Counted from the stretch's first letter, positions 1-17,800 are shown. The stretch is 64,000 bases of DNA from Oryzias latipes (GCF_002234675.1 NC_019867.2:18570184-18634183); one strand, 5' to 3'. Made by a program: numbers and translations. Notes: generated by a model from the sequence alone, not told the origin.

Positions 1-2149
1 TAAATTAGAGTTTTATATATATTTTTAAATTTGGCAATTTTTCATGTTTTTGTGGTGCCGGTTCTATAATGTTATTGCATAATATTTTGTTATGATGATG
101 CGTGACATTTTGTAACAATTCAATAAAAAAAATAGGCTGAAAATAAGAACATTCTATTGAAGTAGCAGATGAGAATGTGACAGCCCCACTTGGAAGCAGT
201 GGGTTAGCGAGCTGTTATTTCAACCAAATCTCTGTTTTTTCATTGTTGAGCTGGAATCGATTGTTTCTCACAATAGCGGGCACCTGGCCTGAGCCACTTA
301 GACTAGTAGTGTTTATAGTGCATATGCGGTCAGTTCTGGAGCACAGTGTTATTGTTTTGTTTGTTGTTTATTGTGTTTTTGTGCTTACTAATGGGCCTGT
401 GTTATGTAAGAAGGAGGGGGGGATTACCCCAAGCCCATGCAGGCTACTTTGTTAATCCCTCAACTCAGCCCTAGTGACTGACTGAGGTGCCACAAACCAA
501 GTTTTAAATTAGGACTCATTTCCCTGCAGTCTCTGCACCTGTCTTCAGTCTACTCTGCACCTTGCACGCCTGTGCAACCTTTGCCGAGGCATCCAGGTTC
601 CCTGGCCTGCGAGTCTACGTCCCACTGAGTCTGTATCACAGTCTTTGTTTGTTTAGCATGGGCTCAGCATGCGCCCCATGTTGGTTTTCCCCCTCTGTGG
701 TTCTCCAGGGGTGTTTAAGCGACCAGTTTTACTCCTTAGTCAGTTCTATCTCTGTTTAATTTTAATGCGCGTAGAGCACGAGCTGTGTGGCAACGCTGCA
801 GTTTATGTCTCTGCTTTATCTTTGCCAGAAGGGATTTCAGCCTGAACCACTCCTAAACTCTAAATCTGCCTCGAAGTCATACTCTCTTCACAGCCTCTTC
901 TGTTTTGGCAGTTGTATTCATCCATGAAGGGAGCGTGTCTTAGTGGACGCAAAACAATATTGGATATTCATGTGTTTTTCTTTCATTTACTCTAAAGTAA
1001 ATACAAGTAGTTAATAAATGTTGGTGCCTACAAAAAGTGAGAATAAATATCCACCCATGTTTTACACACGATCAGCCTATGTTAAGAACAAGAACACTCT
1101 GGATTGTTTAATCACATGCAATTTCAAAGCAGTTAACTTAACATGCATGCTTTTTGACAAAGAACCCCCTACCCCCACCTCCACCCCCGTCCGGAAAAAA
1201 AATGCACAAAAACCCCCTAACACTGCGCACAAATGAATGCAGCGATTTCAACAAACTTTGGCGCCAAATGGCATGTAGATGATCTGCAATAATTACTTAT
1301 TAGGTTCAGTAAAAAACAGTTGGACACACTTTTTTTTTAAATTTTAATTTAATGTTAATTGAGATCTCACAGAGTTTTGTACATTTTTGTGAAAAAGCTA
1401 AATTTATTTCTTCACACGCTAAAGTTGGAGCGTCTCACCTGAATGAGGCGAATTAATAAAAGAGGGCAAACACCAGCGGAGACGGGACAAGTGTCAGTGA
1501 GTGAATGAGTGAGATAAGATAAGAGGAAGGTAAGGTTACTGTTAGACTTAAGAAGTTATATAAGACAAATGAGGTTCTGTGCATGTGATGGGTTGAGCAG
1601 GTGAGTTCTTATGCAAAAGAGGACTGAGAGATGGAAAAACACTCCATTTGGCTTTTACATGCATGCATGTTAGCACATCCACTCACAAACACACAGATGC
1701 AAACTGGTGTCCTCGGCCTGCACTTGCACACATTTGAAGCAATGATTAACATAACTACCTGCAATAGCTGCATCCAAAGTCCACCCTTGCAAACCACCTT
1801 TTAGACTTTAGCTAAAGCAGATTAGTCTATATACTTCTTCAAATTTCACCGTAGCTACTCTCAGAAAAATGTTAAAGGCATTTAAAAGTTTTCAAACTGG
1901 TATTTAAAAACGATTTTTTTTTTTTTTTACTAAAGACCGAAATAAAACTTTTGTTTTAAGATCACAACTAGGGAGAGAATTTGCAACTAATCATTTTCAG
2001 TTAATTTGCTAGGAAAAATGTAGGCAGAAATGATCTTGTAGGGCAATGATGATATCTGATGATAATCAGAATGCACATTTGTCTGCCTTATGTGAAGTTG
2101 TTAGTAGGTGAATAGCATGCTCTGACTACAATAAGCCTATAATGTGACT

Positions 2150-2600
2150 TAGCCAAGTGCGACATCTTTTCTTAATGACAAAGATTAGCCTGTTTTAGTG
2201 CTAGTAATCTCATTGAAGAGACTATTATTCGGTCTGTCTGTGAGGGAGCATGAGCGCTCACATGTGGGAGGCTTGTTGACATTAGGCCTCCCGCCATTCA
2301 CAAAGAGAATGCAATTAGGGAAACCGCGGCTGCCACTGCCGCTGCGATGTTTGCTCTCTTCACTTTGATGATTTAATGTTCAAATGAAAAATTCTGGTAA
2401 ATCATCCCACTGGAGACAGAGAAGCACAAGAGAGCAGGTGAAGAACATACTGGGTCGAGCCCGGCAGAGCCAAGTTCTTGTGATAGTCTTTGTGATCAAT
2501 TTGCCTCTGTGAGAGATGCCCCTGGGGCCACTTTGGGGAGAATCTTGTTAAGCTAAGTTAAATTATTGCCTGAGGCGAGCTATTAGCGGCTATCCCTAGG
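2150..2600. promoter_or_regulatory. Candidate conserved non-coding element upstream of rorb
   Basis: This block stands out from its AT-rich surroundings. It is compositionally balanced, free of simple repeats, not open in any frame, and dense in homeodomain-type cores (ATTA/TAAT) and E-box-like words. RORB loci are known to carry many conserved non-coding elements in long introns. That this is one of them is inference from texture only; no alignment was possible. Confidence 0.3.
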
Positions 2601-4194
2601 AGAGAGCGCGCACATGTGCATGCTCACACACTTTAACATGCAGGCTGAATGATTTTGCCTTTTTAAAACTACTTGGAATTAAAAAGAAATCTATTCACAG
2701 AGTTGGGTTTTAGCTGTTTTAGGTTTAACCAATTTTTTAAGGAAGTAAGCAATGTGGCATTTTGAGCTTTCACTTAATATTTGCAAGACAAACCCTGTGA
2801 AATTGGAAAAATTCTAACCCCTTGCTACGTACATGAAAATGCATTATTAAAGGTTATTTTTCATAAATGTTGTGTAGGCAAAAGAATAGTATTTTCTAGA
2901 AGATTTACAGATCTTTAGGTATAAACAAATATATAGCTAAAGGTGGGCTCAGTACTTTAGTATATTCACTTACTATCACTAGCATGTGTTGATTCTTATT
3001 TTTGTTTTTACATACAGTCACAAGCCTCTTTAAAGTGTTACTTCAAGCCTTTCTAGAATGTGTAAGTAGACGTATCTGAATGATTTAAGCAATTTTCAGT
3101 GAAATCTGAAGGGAAAGGGTGGTTTCCATCCACCTCTCTGTGATTGAATTCTGTTACCCATTAGCCCTAAGTGCGGCTCTTTTCATTAAAGGTTTGAAGT
3201 CCATTCAATCTCCTTTGTTATGATGTTCCATGCCTCCTCATTTAATTTGACCAGTCACCAACTCCCGCTGTACAAAAAGTGACTTGAACAAAACAGAGCA
3301 AATTTCTCTCCACCTTATGTAAGACCTGAAAGCAATTTTCTGTTTTTCTCTTTTTGGATGTCCCTCTCTCTTTTTATATTTCTCTCTATGCTGGGATAAC
3401 CACCTTTCCACTCTCTTCCCCTTCAAAGACTGGCACACACACAGTCATCTGACATTAGACTCAAGAGAAACATCATAGTAGGAGGAGTTTGAGGTAAAAG
3501 GGAGAAAGAAAATGTAATGTTTGACAGTATCGCAGCCATTGTGTTTGTGTCAAGACTTTTTGTTTTGCATTTTAGCAAAGTATGAGCACTGCTCTGTGTT
3601 CTAACAGCCCTTCATGCCTCCAAAAAGCAGAAATAACACAAAAAACATTGGTGACAGCAACAGAATGCTCTCAACACCTACTTTTTTTTGTTTGAACTGA
3701 CAAAAATATTGTTGCTTGCATTCTCCTGGATGATTTAGCCCTCTCACACCTAACAATTGTTCCTTCCACTCCGATGCACTCTTCCAGTCCTTAAGGAAAG
3801 GTCACAGGCCATCAGGGTCCTTTAGGTCACCCAGGGGGTTGGACTGTGAGTCTGTGTGTGTACAGTTATGATGGGAAGCAGATCTGCAGAGGCAGATGGG
3901 TAGACTGTGTGTCTGTATGTATGCATGTGTGCAAGCGTGTGTGCTAAGTTAGTGGTTGGGTTTACCCTGTGGGCTTTTCCCACGCCTCCGTCTTTTCCTA
4001 TCTGCCTTGGGACTCGTGCTGCACTAGGTGGGAGACAGTGTGGGTGTATGGTAAAGGTGAAACGAAGAAATGCAAGTGCACAAATGACATACTATAAAAT
4101 CTGGTGATTTTTTTTCTTCAAAAAAGTGGATTGCAGTAATGAAGGCATTTGAGCATGTCTGAATGTGAGTTTCTGTCCGAACGTGTCTTTTAAT

Positions 4195-4420
4195 AAATGT
4201 TGCTGTGCATGTGCGTTGCTTGCGAGAGCAAATCGATGCACTGGATGGCAGCCAGTGGCCCCCTTCTGTTCCATCTCCATGGCGTCCAATCACACAGCAG
4301 TACAATATTCCATGCGCAAACCGCAGCTGATCCCAGACCTGCTATCTGCGCAATTACCCAGAGTGCTTTGGTCTGCATGGCAAACAGGGCATGCCCTCTG
4401 ACGTACAGCAGAGGAGGGAG
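4195..4420. promoter_or_regulatory. Candidate conserved non-coding element or unrecognised exon
   Basis: A GC-richer block of about 220 bases is open in several frames on both strands at once. That pattern is typical of unique, stop-poor non-coding sequence rather than of one gene. It contains TGCGCAA and CAATCA words. No splice-flanked frame looks like a known protein, so I read it as a possible enhancer and only weakly as an exon. Confidence 0.22.
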
Positions 4421-6779
4421 GGACCTTTTTTGTAGTTTGTACATCTGGGTGATGGCAGTGTGTGCATTGGGGGGTAAACTGATGGGAGAAGGGGAGGTTG
4501 GTGTAGTGCAAGCAAGTTCATCCAGTGTGAATGTCTATATATTACAGAGAGGACAAAAACACGCTTGGAGGCGGGAAATGGGGAGGGGGAGGGGAAGTAG
4601 ACTGACTGTATGGCTTTACTATGATTACTTTAACACACCGTAAAGCAGACATTATTACAAAGAAACACAACAAACGCACTTCTGATGAGCAATATGTGTG
4701 CCACTCATTCTACTCAGAATAAGCCAAACCTTGTTAACTAAAGCTAACTGAGGACCATAGGCAAGTACAGACAGCCTCTTTTCAATGCGAAAATATGAAT
4801 TTCATCAACTTTCAGATGATTTAAATAAATAAAAAACCTGCAACAGTAAATCTGTAATTAATCCAAGAAAAGTTGGAACTTATTGTCTCACCAGATATAA
4901 ATAAGAGATTATTTTATTACACAATTCCACCAAATAGTGCAAAATTACCAGCACATTAAAAGAACACAAGGCTGTCAACTTGTGTTAAAAGGCATGTGGT
5001 GACTGGGATTTCAGTCAATTTGCTAAAAAAAAAGAAAGAAAAAAGAAAGATACAGAATGGTCAAGTGCATGACATTTAATTTGTCCCTTTGAGAGGAACT
5101 GAGAGTCCACCACACTTCAAATCGAATTTATAGTCACTTTAAACTGTAAAAAGGTTAAACTGCAGAAAAAAAGAAAAAGTCTGTCAGCACACAGCAAAAT
5201 CTTGTTTAAAACCATGAGCAATGGCAGTATTTCATTGATTTTAATGGGGCAGTATGATGTGGAAACATGACAGCAGACACTAGGGATATAACCCACACAG
5301 CACTGCTGTAAGCTATTCCCAGCAGTGTGGATTAATCCACTCAACGATCACACCATCAGAAGTTTTCTCAATGTTTTTTAGCAGCGACAGACAAAGAGTG
5401 AGGGTGAGACTCAGGAACATTTAAAGATTGTTTTTCCTCTATGCTCTATGAGACAAGGAAGACTGAAACCTTTTTTTTTTGGAAAGATAGAAATAGATCT
5501 TAAAATACAGAAACTGAAATGTTTTCCCAGCCACTTACAGCAAGGCGGATCACTCAGAGACGGGTAAAAAAGTCAAACAGACTGAAGAGAAGGGGATGGT
5601 GAGAAGTGGTACTATAATTCACAGTATATAGACATCTAAGATCAGCACCAGTATTGCTCCGATTAAACAAGGCTGTGATGGAGGGGAAGCTGATCTCCTT
5701 TATTTTCCCAGAAGATATCTAGTTAGCTGGAAAGAAGCTATGCATATTTTTTTAATGAAGTGGAGATACCACCCACATTTATCTCCAGCAAATCAACCCC
5801 TGGGACTACAGTAGGAGTTGTGTTTGCATTTCAGAGATGGCTTAGACCGGCAAAAGTTATGACAGAAAGTGATTTCAACTGTTCTATAAACTGTGATACT
5901 GAAACCTCAAGTGAATATCTTGTTTTTGCTACTCCATGGTATTATGTGTTGCTCGGGGTGTGTTACTGTTGTAGACCAACCCTGCAGGCTGAAGGAATGA
6001 AACATGCATGTCCAGTCTGCCCTATTGGCAACAGAGCCACAAACACACACACATGCACACACACTCGCGTTTGTTCAGCTTTTCTTAATGGGACATTGCA
6101 CTGACTTTTATATATTTATAATATTTTTAACTTGCCCCTGATCCTAAATGTGCCCATCACCAGTTGATTCCTAACTTATCCTTCATTCATACTCTAGCCC
6201 TAATCCTACTCAAAATATTAATATTTCTTTCTTCAGTGAGTCCCCATTAAGCAAACAAGTCCCAACGAGATAAATGATTATGTCCTAATAAGATGACAAA
6301 TACAAGTACACACACATTCACCCACATTAAGAGAGATAGAGAAACACCACTTGTATTGCAGCATCTAGTGGTCCTAATTTGCTGTTACACTGTGAGAATA
6401 GACATAATCAGCTGCCTCTAGTCCAGAGCCTATTAGTTTCAAGGAATGTATTTAAGCATAACGGTTAACAATGCAATGCACAAGAACCCACCTTTTTAAA
6501 GTCATCAAAGTAAATGAAACATGTTTTTTAAAGGCTTCTGTTTTATATCTGCATATTAATATAGATAATTAGAGTCTATTTAGAGAAACAGCCAGCCCAG
6601 AAAATACACAGGAGATCTTCACTTCATTAAAAATCAATTATCACAACACACGTGCAAATGCAACACAGCCCTCGTGGCCACTACGAGCTGCACACACACA
6701 CAATGTGTATGTTTCGAATTCAAGCAGCTTTTTTTTGCCTGGTCCTGAGTGAAATTCCTCTCTGGTTGGTTCTATCTTT

Positions 6780-7010
6780 TTCTACCTGAAGAGATTGTGT
6801 ACGCCTGATCCACCTCTTAGCTAAAGAACCGCCAGCGTTGCAGTCCAGCTCTTACATAATAACCTCGGGATAATGGTCCCACGCCTGCTGGCTGAGGCTG
6901 CTGTCAGTCACTCTGCTCTGACTGGGTCAACCCAGGTTGGAGAGAAGTCCCTCACACCCATGAAAAGCATGTATCTTGAGGGCAAAGCAATCTCCAGAAG
7001 CAGAGGCGAG
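6780..7010. promoter_or_regulatory. Candidate conserved non-coding element
   Basis: A balanced-composition block without repeats or open frames lies between AT-rich stretches in the rorb 5' region. It contains several CAGNTG-type and GGTCA-like half sites, including the core of nuclear-receptor response elements. The assignment rests on composition alone. Confidence 0.18.
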
Positions 7011-9449
7011 TAGCCTTTTCTACTTAGGTTTTGTTTGGAGATGGATGTTTGTCAAGAGAGGTTAGGGGAAATTTTAACATTAGACTTCTTTCGGTCCCAC
7101 TTTAAAAATTCAGCCTTCAAGATGCAATCCTTTGCTTGGAATGTAAAATAAAAACCAAAAAATATCTCATCATTCAGCATAATTTTGAATAAAGGAGAAC
7201 ACAGTTCTATTCATCTAATAAAAGTGTGATATTTCTGCAAAATTTAAAGCATTAAAATATATACCAAATTAGAACAATGAGAAAAAACGTATTAAAGAAA
7301 AAGATTTTCATGACTTTTACATTTATAGATAGTATGGTCCAAAGACATCTCACAAATTGTCTGGTTATCTTCATGTCATCGTTTAGTATAAAGTAATGTC
7401 CTAGAGTTAAAATAATTAAAAAAAATCAAAAGAGAGCAGAAATAATTTTCATAAAGTGGCAATGCAACTATCCAAATAAAAGAAACACAAACAGAAATGT
7501 TACTGCATTTTTGCCCAAATCTGGGATAAGTGAAAAGTTTTATTTTTGAGAGGTGGAGATGCAGATTTCCAGTTCGGCAACAATAATATTGAAAAGAATT
7601 TTATGAATTTAGGACAAGGAGTGCTAAATGTAGCCTGACACGTGCCATCTCTAACAGTACTGCTGAGTGATGCAATTAATGCAAAGTAAACGGCAATCCA
7701 GAAGAATATTGTAAACTATTTAGAAAGAAGTTTAAGTCAAAATGTTTTTAGGCAAACATTTACAAGTGAATTGGACACCTTCTTGTAGCTAGGGGTATGT
7801 TGAATAGATATGAATAAAGTTCAAATCCACATAGCATTTATTGCTGAGAATGGGCTTTCTCAAAATGACGACATCACTTCCTTTTGGAGTGTGACAGCTT
7901 AGCACATCATTGCTGTGACAGCCAGACAAGTGCAGCAAGTGGGTGGTCACCTTGGCAACAGCAATGCTGTCATGAACGTCTCCCTATTTCCCACCTGACA
8001 GTCCCCACAGGCAGTATTTTACACAACACACACTCACTGCACAATACATGCACCCACACAGACAAACATTCATTTACACTTATTTAAATTCACATGGACA
8101 CATACATTATCCTTCACATAGTGCATGTTCTGTTTCTGTCTTAAAACAAGAGAAAACAATCCCCTGCTTGCAAACCTATGCTCTCTGGGGCAGAATTATT
8201 TGATAGACAGAGGAATGCATTTGTTATGGGGTAAAGAAAAGGAACAAAAAAGGAGGTTTTCTTGCACTTTACAAAATAGAAAGTTGGGGAAAAATATGCA
8301 CTAAAAAGTTTTAACCTAACTGGAGCAACTTAACTTCTACAGAAGATCATGATAGATAGTGAAGAAGTGTTGTCCTGTTTTGTTTACTGCTTCTATATGC
8401 TGTGTTCATTACCTCCATGTCCTGGGTGTAACTGACCTGTTTTACAAACTATTAATAGTATGTTACAGGCCACATTCATTGACAGCTTTGTGTATAGAGT
8501 CCTTACGTAGTCCCAGTCCACTGCTCTACACTGACCCAGTTTGGAGCCAGTTGGCCGTTAACGGGTGAAAATGGGTCATATCTTGGACAGCGCTAGTACC
8601 AGGCAACAGTCTCTTGAACCAAAGTCAGAAGTGTTCCATTCTGTCCCATATTTCTGGTTCTAAGAGGAAAGCAGGTCTCTGCTATTTGGAGAGTTTTGGC
8701 TATAGCATGATTGCTTGACTTGCATTCCACATGTTAGGGAATTACTGTCCAAGTCAGGTTTTCTTTATGTGTGTTTGGCATACTGTAAAGAGCAGGAAAA
8801 TGTCCCAGGACCATTTGTAAGCAATTTTACTAAAAAATAACGTGTCTCAGACATATCAACAATTGTATTACACATAGGGACATCATTGTCATTGTTTTGC
8901 CCATGATTTGTGTTTAAACAGCCGAGTACAGCTTTCAGTGCTGCACTTTGACAACAAAATGAGAAATAAAAAAAACTAAAGTTGTATATTATTGGCATTA
9001 ATACAACAATCCTATTTTGTTTCTAATCTGACAAAGGAAAAAAAGTTTAAGGAGATAACAATGGAGCTATATGAGGGGACTACATCCCTTGGGCTGCATG
9101 TTATTGCAGTACGGCTAATTAAAAGGAGTCAGAAATGTACACTGTTACACTGGCAAACTAAAAGGGATTTGTTTAGGTAAATCTAGGGTAAATCTATGAA
9201 TATGCAGCCATTGTTCAACTTTAGTGAAAGTACAAAAACAAAGAAACTGTTCTTGTATTTTGCATTAATGATTTACATGTTTAACACACATTTACAAGTG
9301 TCTCTAAGGTGCAGTTAGATTTTTGTAGTTCACTATAATCATGTCTACCTGGCCAGTTGCTATACAGACATGACTACTTTCATTGATCCTCATAAGAGAT
9401 TATCCAATTATGAATATTGCACACTCATTCCACCAGGCCTTTTTACATG

Positions 9450-9480
9450 GACATACACACACACACACACACACACACTT
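9450..9480. repeat. (CA)n microsatellite
   Basis: An uninterrupted run of alternating C and A of about 26-30 bases sits in the rorb 5' non-coding region. Confidence 0.9.
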
Positions 9481-10545
9481 AAATTACAATCCCCTTAAAA
9501 GAAAATAAAGTTTATAAACTTTGAGTTGAAAAATGTGAAACTACATTTCTGGATTTACATGCAGTTAACCATGATTTGTACATGAAAATAAGTGTTAGAA
9601 ATGTTGTCTTAACATGCTTAAGTGAGATCAGTTAATCCAAACGTATACAATTGTAAACAGGGACAATTTGTTTTAAAATTCACAGAAAATGTATAAATTC
9701 TTGCAGATTTATCCCACAGGTGGAACTCTGCAAGAGATTATATGAATGGCTGTTTCAGATGGGACTAAGACACTGCTCAGCAGAGGATAGAACAAGCACG
9801 TCGGGAAATATTTTAGGATTAGATCGGCTGTCTAATCTCTTTATAGAGCCTGTGCCATCTCAGCAGCATACCTGCCTACCTCTACATACATGTACATCCA
9901 TATCTTAGCTGGAACTGCCGATTTCTCTTCCTACAATGGAACACATTTTCAAAGCCACATCCTTGTGTGCTGAAATGATTTCCATGTTGTGCCTTTGCTT
10001 GTGACTTGTACATGGAGCTTCCTATACACAGTGAGTAAGATAGAAAGATAGAGATAGAAAATTAGTGTATGTCAATTAGAGTATGTTAAATACCAAGAGC
10101 AGCTGGCCTGAACCAGGGTATATAAGTGCAGTAAAAAGGGGTATGAAGAGAAAGTATTGTCCTTCTGTGATGTAACCTGTTTCCCATTATAGACAACTTT
10201 TTTTTACCTGGAGGGGTCTTCTGCGTCAAATTCAACACAAAAGATAATGCACAAAATCTAGTGATTTATTTGTGACTGATGTGCACATATGCAGTCCTGA
10301 GTGCACCAGTCAGTAAAAAAAACTCAAAGATATAATGAATGTTCACATGTCACTGTGCCCTTGTGAATTTGTGGTCCAAAATACTATGCTTGGGCACACT
10401 GTGAGCATAGTCAGGTACTTCAGTCCATCCTGTACTGTATCTTCAAATTAAACCACCTGCTGTGGTTAGTGAATGAGTAAGGTGTTACTCTGAGGAGCTA
10501 AGGGGCAAATGAACGTTTACTCTGGATTTGAAACAAAATTTGTGA

Positions 10546-13471
<2,926 letters not shown>

Positions 13472-16400
13472 CTGCCTGTGGTCCAAATGCAGCAAACAGC
13501 AAAAGACCAAGAAATGAAGTTTGTTTTAATTGACAAGAAGACTGAGGCCACGCCAACTATGCCATCGTTGTGGCAACTGCATATTTCTGAGCTCCCCCAG
13601 GCTCTTTTCAGGCTGGTGGGTGAGGATCCATCTCCTAGAAACTCTGAGTTACAGCCAACAATACCAGGAATGTCCAGCACTTATCCCATCCTGTTCACCG
13701 CTACAGTCTGAAGAATGTATATATGAACAAAGCGTACCCCAAGCCACAGCCTAAATGGGGCTTCCAGTTGTCTCCTTAATTGAAGTGACTCACCAGAAAT
13801 GTACAGACTTTGAACAATAGGAACAATTTTTAACTGTCAATCTTTAGAGAAAAAAAAAGGATTGGCAAGCTAATTTGATTTAACTTTCTTAAAACTTTTT
13901 TTTCCTACATTAAGACATTGTCAAGTTGAAACAACTAGGTGGGGTAGGGAACTGTGGAGATAGAAAAGCTACTGTAGATATTCTTCTAGTGCGAACGGAT
14001 TCCAGTATTACTTCTTGTTCTGTTAAAATAAGTTAGTCCTAATTTAAATATGCAGCAGTCCACCGTGACTGACTATACTTTGTCTATGTGTTTTCATTTT
14101 ATTTGATAGCTTCGTGTACAGAATTTGTAAACTTAGAAAAATGGGCAAAAACAAGAAGTTGAGTTGGTTTTGCTGATAAACAAAAGCCTTGTCTGGATTT
14201 TGTTTATATGTATAGAAGGTGCTACATCCTTCTGACCGGAACTTATAGAAATGTAAAGAGAGCATAAGAAGGATTTAAAAAAAAGAAACTAATTGCTAAT
14301 ACTTTTCATGGTGAAGATGTATACATAAATGTTCTATTTTGCAAGAAAAACTATCTGGCAGATTTGCCGGCCTATCAATTGTTTATTTTTTGCTGCAATA
14401 ATTACGTCCAATAAAAGCTGGACTGCTTTCGAACAATCAACGAGACACAAACAAACAAAAAAAATCAGAAACAAGGACCTCACATTGAACTCCACACCTC
14501 TACACAAAGTCCCCGTACTCCTTTTTTCCTCTGAACAATCAGGACCTTGGAGTTATGTTTAGGCACACATAAGTGGGTATATGTCAAAATGAAGATGTGC
14601 ATCTATAATTGACCAATCAAAAATGGAAAAAAAAGGTAGTTACAAAAGATATGCTTGGGAAAAAATACTTTTGCTCTAAAATATATGGGTGGTGTATGCA
14701 CTCATCCTCCTATTTGCACAATCCCTTCTATGGATGTTAATCACTCCGGGCTGTTAATATGTAGGACCCTTTTCCTAAAGAGCAATAACTTTCATGACCC
14801 CATCCCTCACCCTCCTTCATCCTCCCCTTTTTAACTGTTCAGAACAAGGTAGCAGTGTTAACTTAAGACACACAATATATTGCTTTTTGCTGTTGATCAT
14901 GACTTAAAATCTCTGTGGATGCAACCCATTCCAGCTCAGACTGCTGGTGTCCCTACAGTCCAGCATGATGTCAAATTTGGACTCACAGCACTGACTGACA
15001 AATGTGAAGAAAGGAATCCTTTAGAATTCTTACATTTTTTGTTTGCTGCAATTTCAAGCACTTACAGGTTATAGTTTTTTAACATATTTTACATCAGTTA
15101 AGTTATTGTGGTATCCCATCAGGGGACGTTGTCCTTGCCATCTTCTTTTTATTGTGAAAGGACGTGTTCAACCACACATTACATATTTTAAGCAGTTTCA
15201 GCATAAATTCATTATTCTTCAGGTGTTACAGTTTTTATCCTCTAATGAGAAGTCAATTGCACAAAATAATTAGCACAGAATCCTATGCGCAACAAAATGA
15301 ATCATTCAATGGTACTGCTATACAACTTCCTTTCTCTCTATTGTGTTTAATTTAATTTATTTAGGACAAGAAATTGTTTATTTTGCTGTTCAATTTCATA
15401 ATATTGAGGACTTTGACCTAGTTGTTCATAAGCACTAAAAGTGAAGAGCTAACTTAGAGGTTCAGGCTTGATTTTTTGCACTGTGGCCAAATTTTCGACT
15501 TTTCTCACACAAAACGTATTCAGTAAAATTAATGTACAAAAGACATTTTCTTGTTTTAGTTCAAGATTTTTCTATGAACATTTTGAAAATATATTTGACT
15601 TACTAGAGAAATCTTCAACATAAATCATGAGAAGTTCTTATATTTATGCTTCAAGCTCTCAGCAAGTCTTTTATCTGTTCCTTCCAAAGTGCAGCGACTT
15701 CCCTACAACCCCAGACAGGCCCAAGCATTAGAGGCGCTGGCTCTTTAAGACAATCACTTGCTCTTTAAAGCTTGAATCTCTCAGGGAGCAATTTTTTCTG
15801 ACTTTGCATTAAAGGGTATCATATTTTTTGCAAATTTACTTAAAAAAACAGATTATTAAATAACTTTTTTGGATGAAAAAAATTGGCATAAGTATGCTAA
15901 ATATGCCAGCAATCTGCCCAGACAAGGCTTTGATAGATGTGTGTCTATGTGTGTGTGTGTGTGTGTGTTTAGAGCATGAATTCACTGTCTAAATGAAAAA
16001 CATCTCTAAATCGCAAAAATGATAACAAGCAGAAGAGAAGTAATTTTGCTCTTGTCAAACATGTACAATCAGATGCAGCTTCGGGGAGAGTGAAGGAAGT
16101 TAACCAGTAATCTGTTATTTAGACACAACAGCCCAGGGACAGTGAATTCTAACTCTTGCTATGACACTTTTGCGCGAGACATTTTTGTTTTCCCTCGTTA
16201 GACTGTGAATCAAAGGGGTGGAATAGGGTTGTGAGGGAAAATGTGCTGGCAAGAAAAAGGCAACACTGTAAGTAAGAAGCTGTAGCAATAACTGGCAGAG
16301 TTTCCTCCTGTCATGTTTGCATTGTAAGATTATTTTTATTTTATGACTATTTACTATTATTATTGTTCTTATTATGACTACTATTCTTCTGATACTATTA

Positions 16401-17800
16401 GCCTATTGTTGTTCTGTTCTATTTGCATGACGTTTCATTGAATTGAAACATTTGGGGCTCATTTGTGTTTTTCTCCTCTAGTGATACTGTGGGTTTTGGC
16501 AGGGAGGGAAAAGGGTTAGGGGGCGAACTCCACATCACTTGAGTCAGTTTGAAGCTTCTTTTTTTTCCTTTTGAAAGCTGAACAATATTTTTTAATAAAA
16601 TGCTATAATTTATACACAACCAATTTTAACATTTGTTGTTGGTTTTGAGTTCTTTCCCCTCTCATCTCTGAATGTGTGAATTGATAAATGGCCCTTCTGA
16701 ACTGGCTTTAGTCAGCTGGATTGGAGATCCTATATCTGCTGGGGCGGGGACGACAATGTGAGAAGTGTGTGAATGTTACAGAGTAGCCTGTTTGGTGTAA
16801 GCAGCTGAATGCATCATACGCCTTTCATATAACAGAGCGCACAACAGGGATTGTCGTTGTCTGTGACGAACTGCTCAGACGTTTTTAATACACTCGATTT
16901 GAAAAGCATTTCATACACTTGGTCAAATACACTCCAAACCCCCATCAGCCTTTCCTAATAAAACTAGTCTGCGCGTGTGTGTTTGTGAGACAAAAAACAC
17001 ATTGAAAAAAAAAAAGAGAGAGATGTTTGTTGTACCAATGTTTTGTAAACTTTCTTAATGCATTACAAATGTGTACAAATGGGGTAGTGTTGAAAATTGT
17101 TAATTTATTGTTTAGAATGTCTTCGCGTCCCAGAAAGAGCATATAAAACTAAATGTAGCAAACTGTTTCCCAAACCTGAAAGGATCTTGGGCTACAGAAC
17201 CTCTTTTACACAGGACTGACAAGACAAAATGATAAGACAAAAAAACATTTATTCAAAAAAGAAGAAAAAAACATTGTCTTTGTTTTTTTAAGTGCCATAG
17301 CTAGTGAGGAGGGAAAGGATTGGATAAGTGGGCACAGATGCTTTACTGTGAGTTTACAAGAGAAAACCAATCATAAAAGGAGAACTCCAATGAACATGTG
17401 TTTGGATTACAATGCATTTATTTTTTTTCATTTTGTGGTTTTCTGATTTTCTGGGGACTCTGCAGTATTCTGAACTCCAACTTGGATTTAAAGCCACAAC
17501 CTCTGCTGTAGCTTTTTATTGCTGCTCAGGAGTGTTTGTATGCAAGTAGAGTCAGAAACACCTAATACTGATTGATAAGACTTGGTTGAAGTTCAGAGCT
17601 TTGCAGGGGCCTTAGTAAGTCCTCCTGTTAGATGTATATATGATGTGAAGGTCTGAAGTCATTTTTGTTAAATTCTATATTTTATTGCTTTTGTAGACAT
17701 TTTGTTGTGGGAAGAAAAAAATAAAAGAAATTTTATGAGTGCACTTCATGTTTACTTTCTTTTTTTTGGGACTGTTAATAAAAGATGAACAATCATTTCC
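13472..17800 (+). other. Probable long rorb 3'UTR
   Basis: After the rorb stop, 4.3 kb of T/A-rich sequence has no credible coding exon. It contains AATAAA hexamers at 17720-17725 and 17777-17782, the latter followed by T-rich sequence, a plausible distal polyadenylation site. Earlier AATAAA-like words occur near 16595 and 16957, so shorter forms are possible. Long 3'UTRs are usual for ROR genes. The extent is inferred. Confidence 0.5.
15945..15969. repeat. (TG)n microsatellite
   Basis: An alternating T/G run of about 24 bases lies within the inferred rorb 3'UTR. Confidence 0.85.

Noticed and set aside
177-759. Two open frames (92 and 65 codons) at the left edge
   Set aside because: Cysteine/leucine/serine-rich, low-complexity translations without splice context or recognisable motifs. 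They look like chance frames in repeat-like or intronic DNA.
4024-4643. Seven overlapping frames up to 148 codons on both strands
   Set aside because: Mutually overlapping frames cannot all be genes and none shows domain or codon signals. Reported as a compositional island instead.
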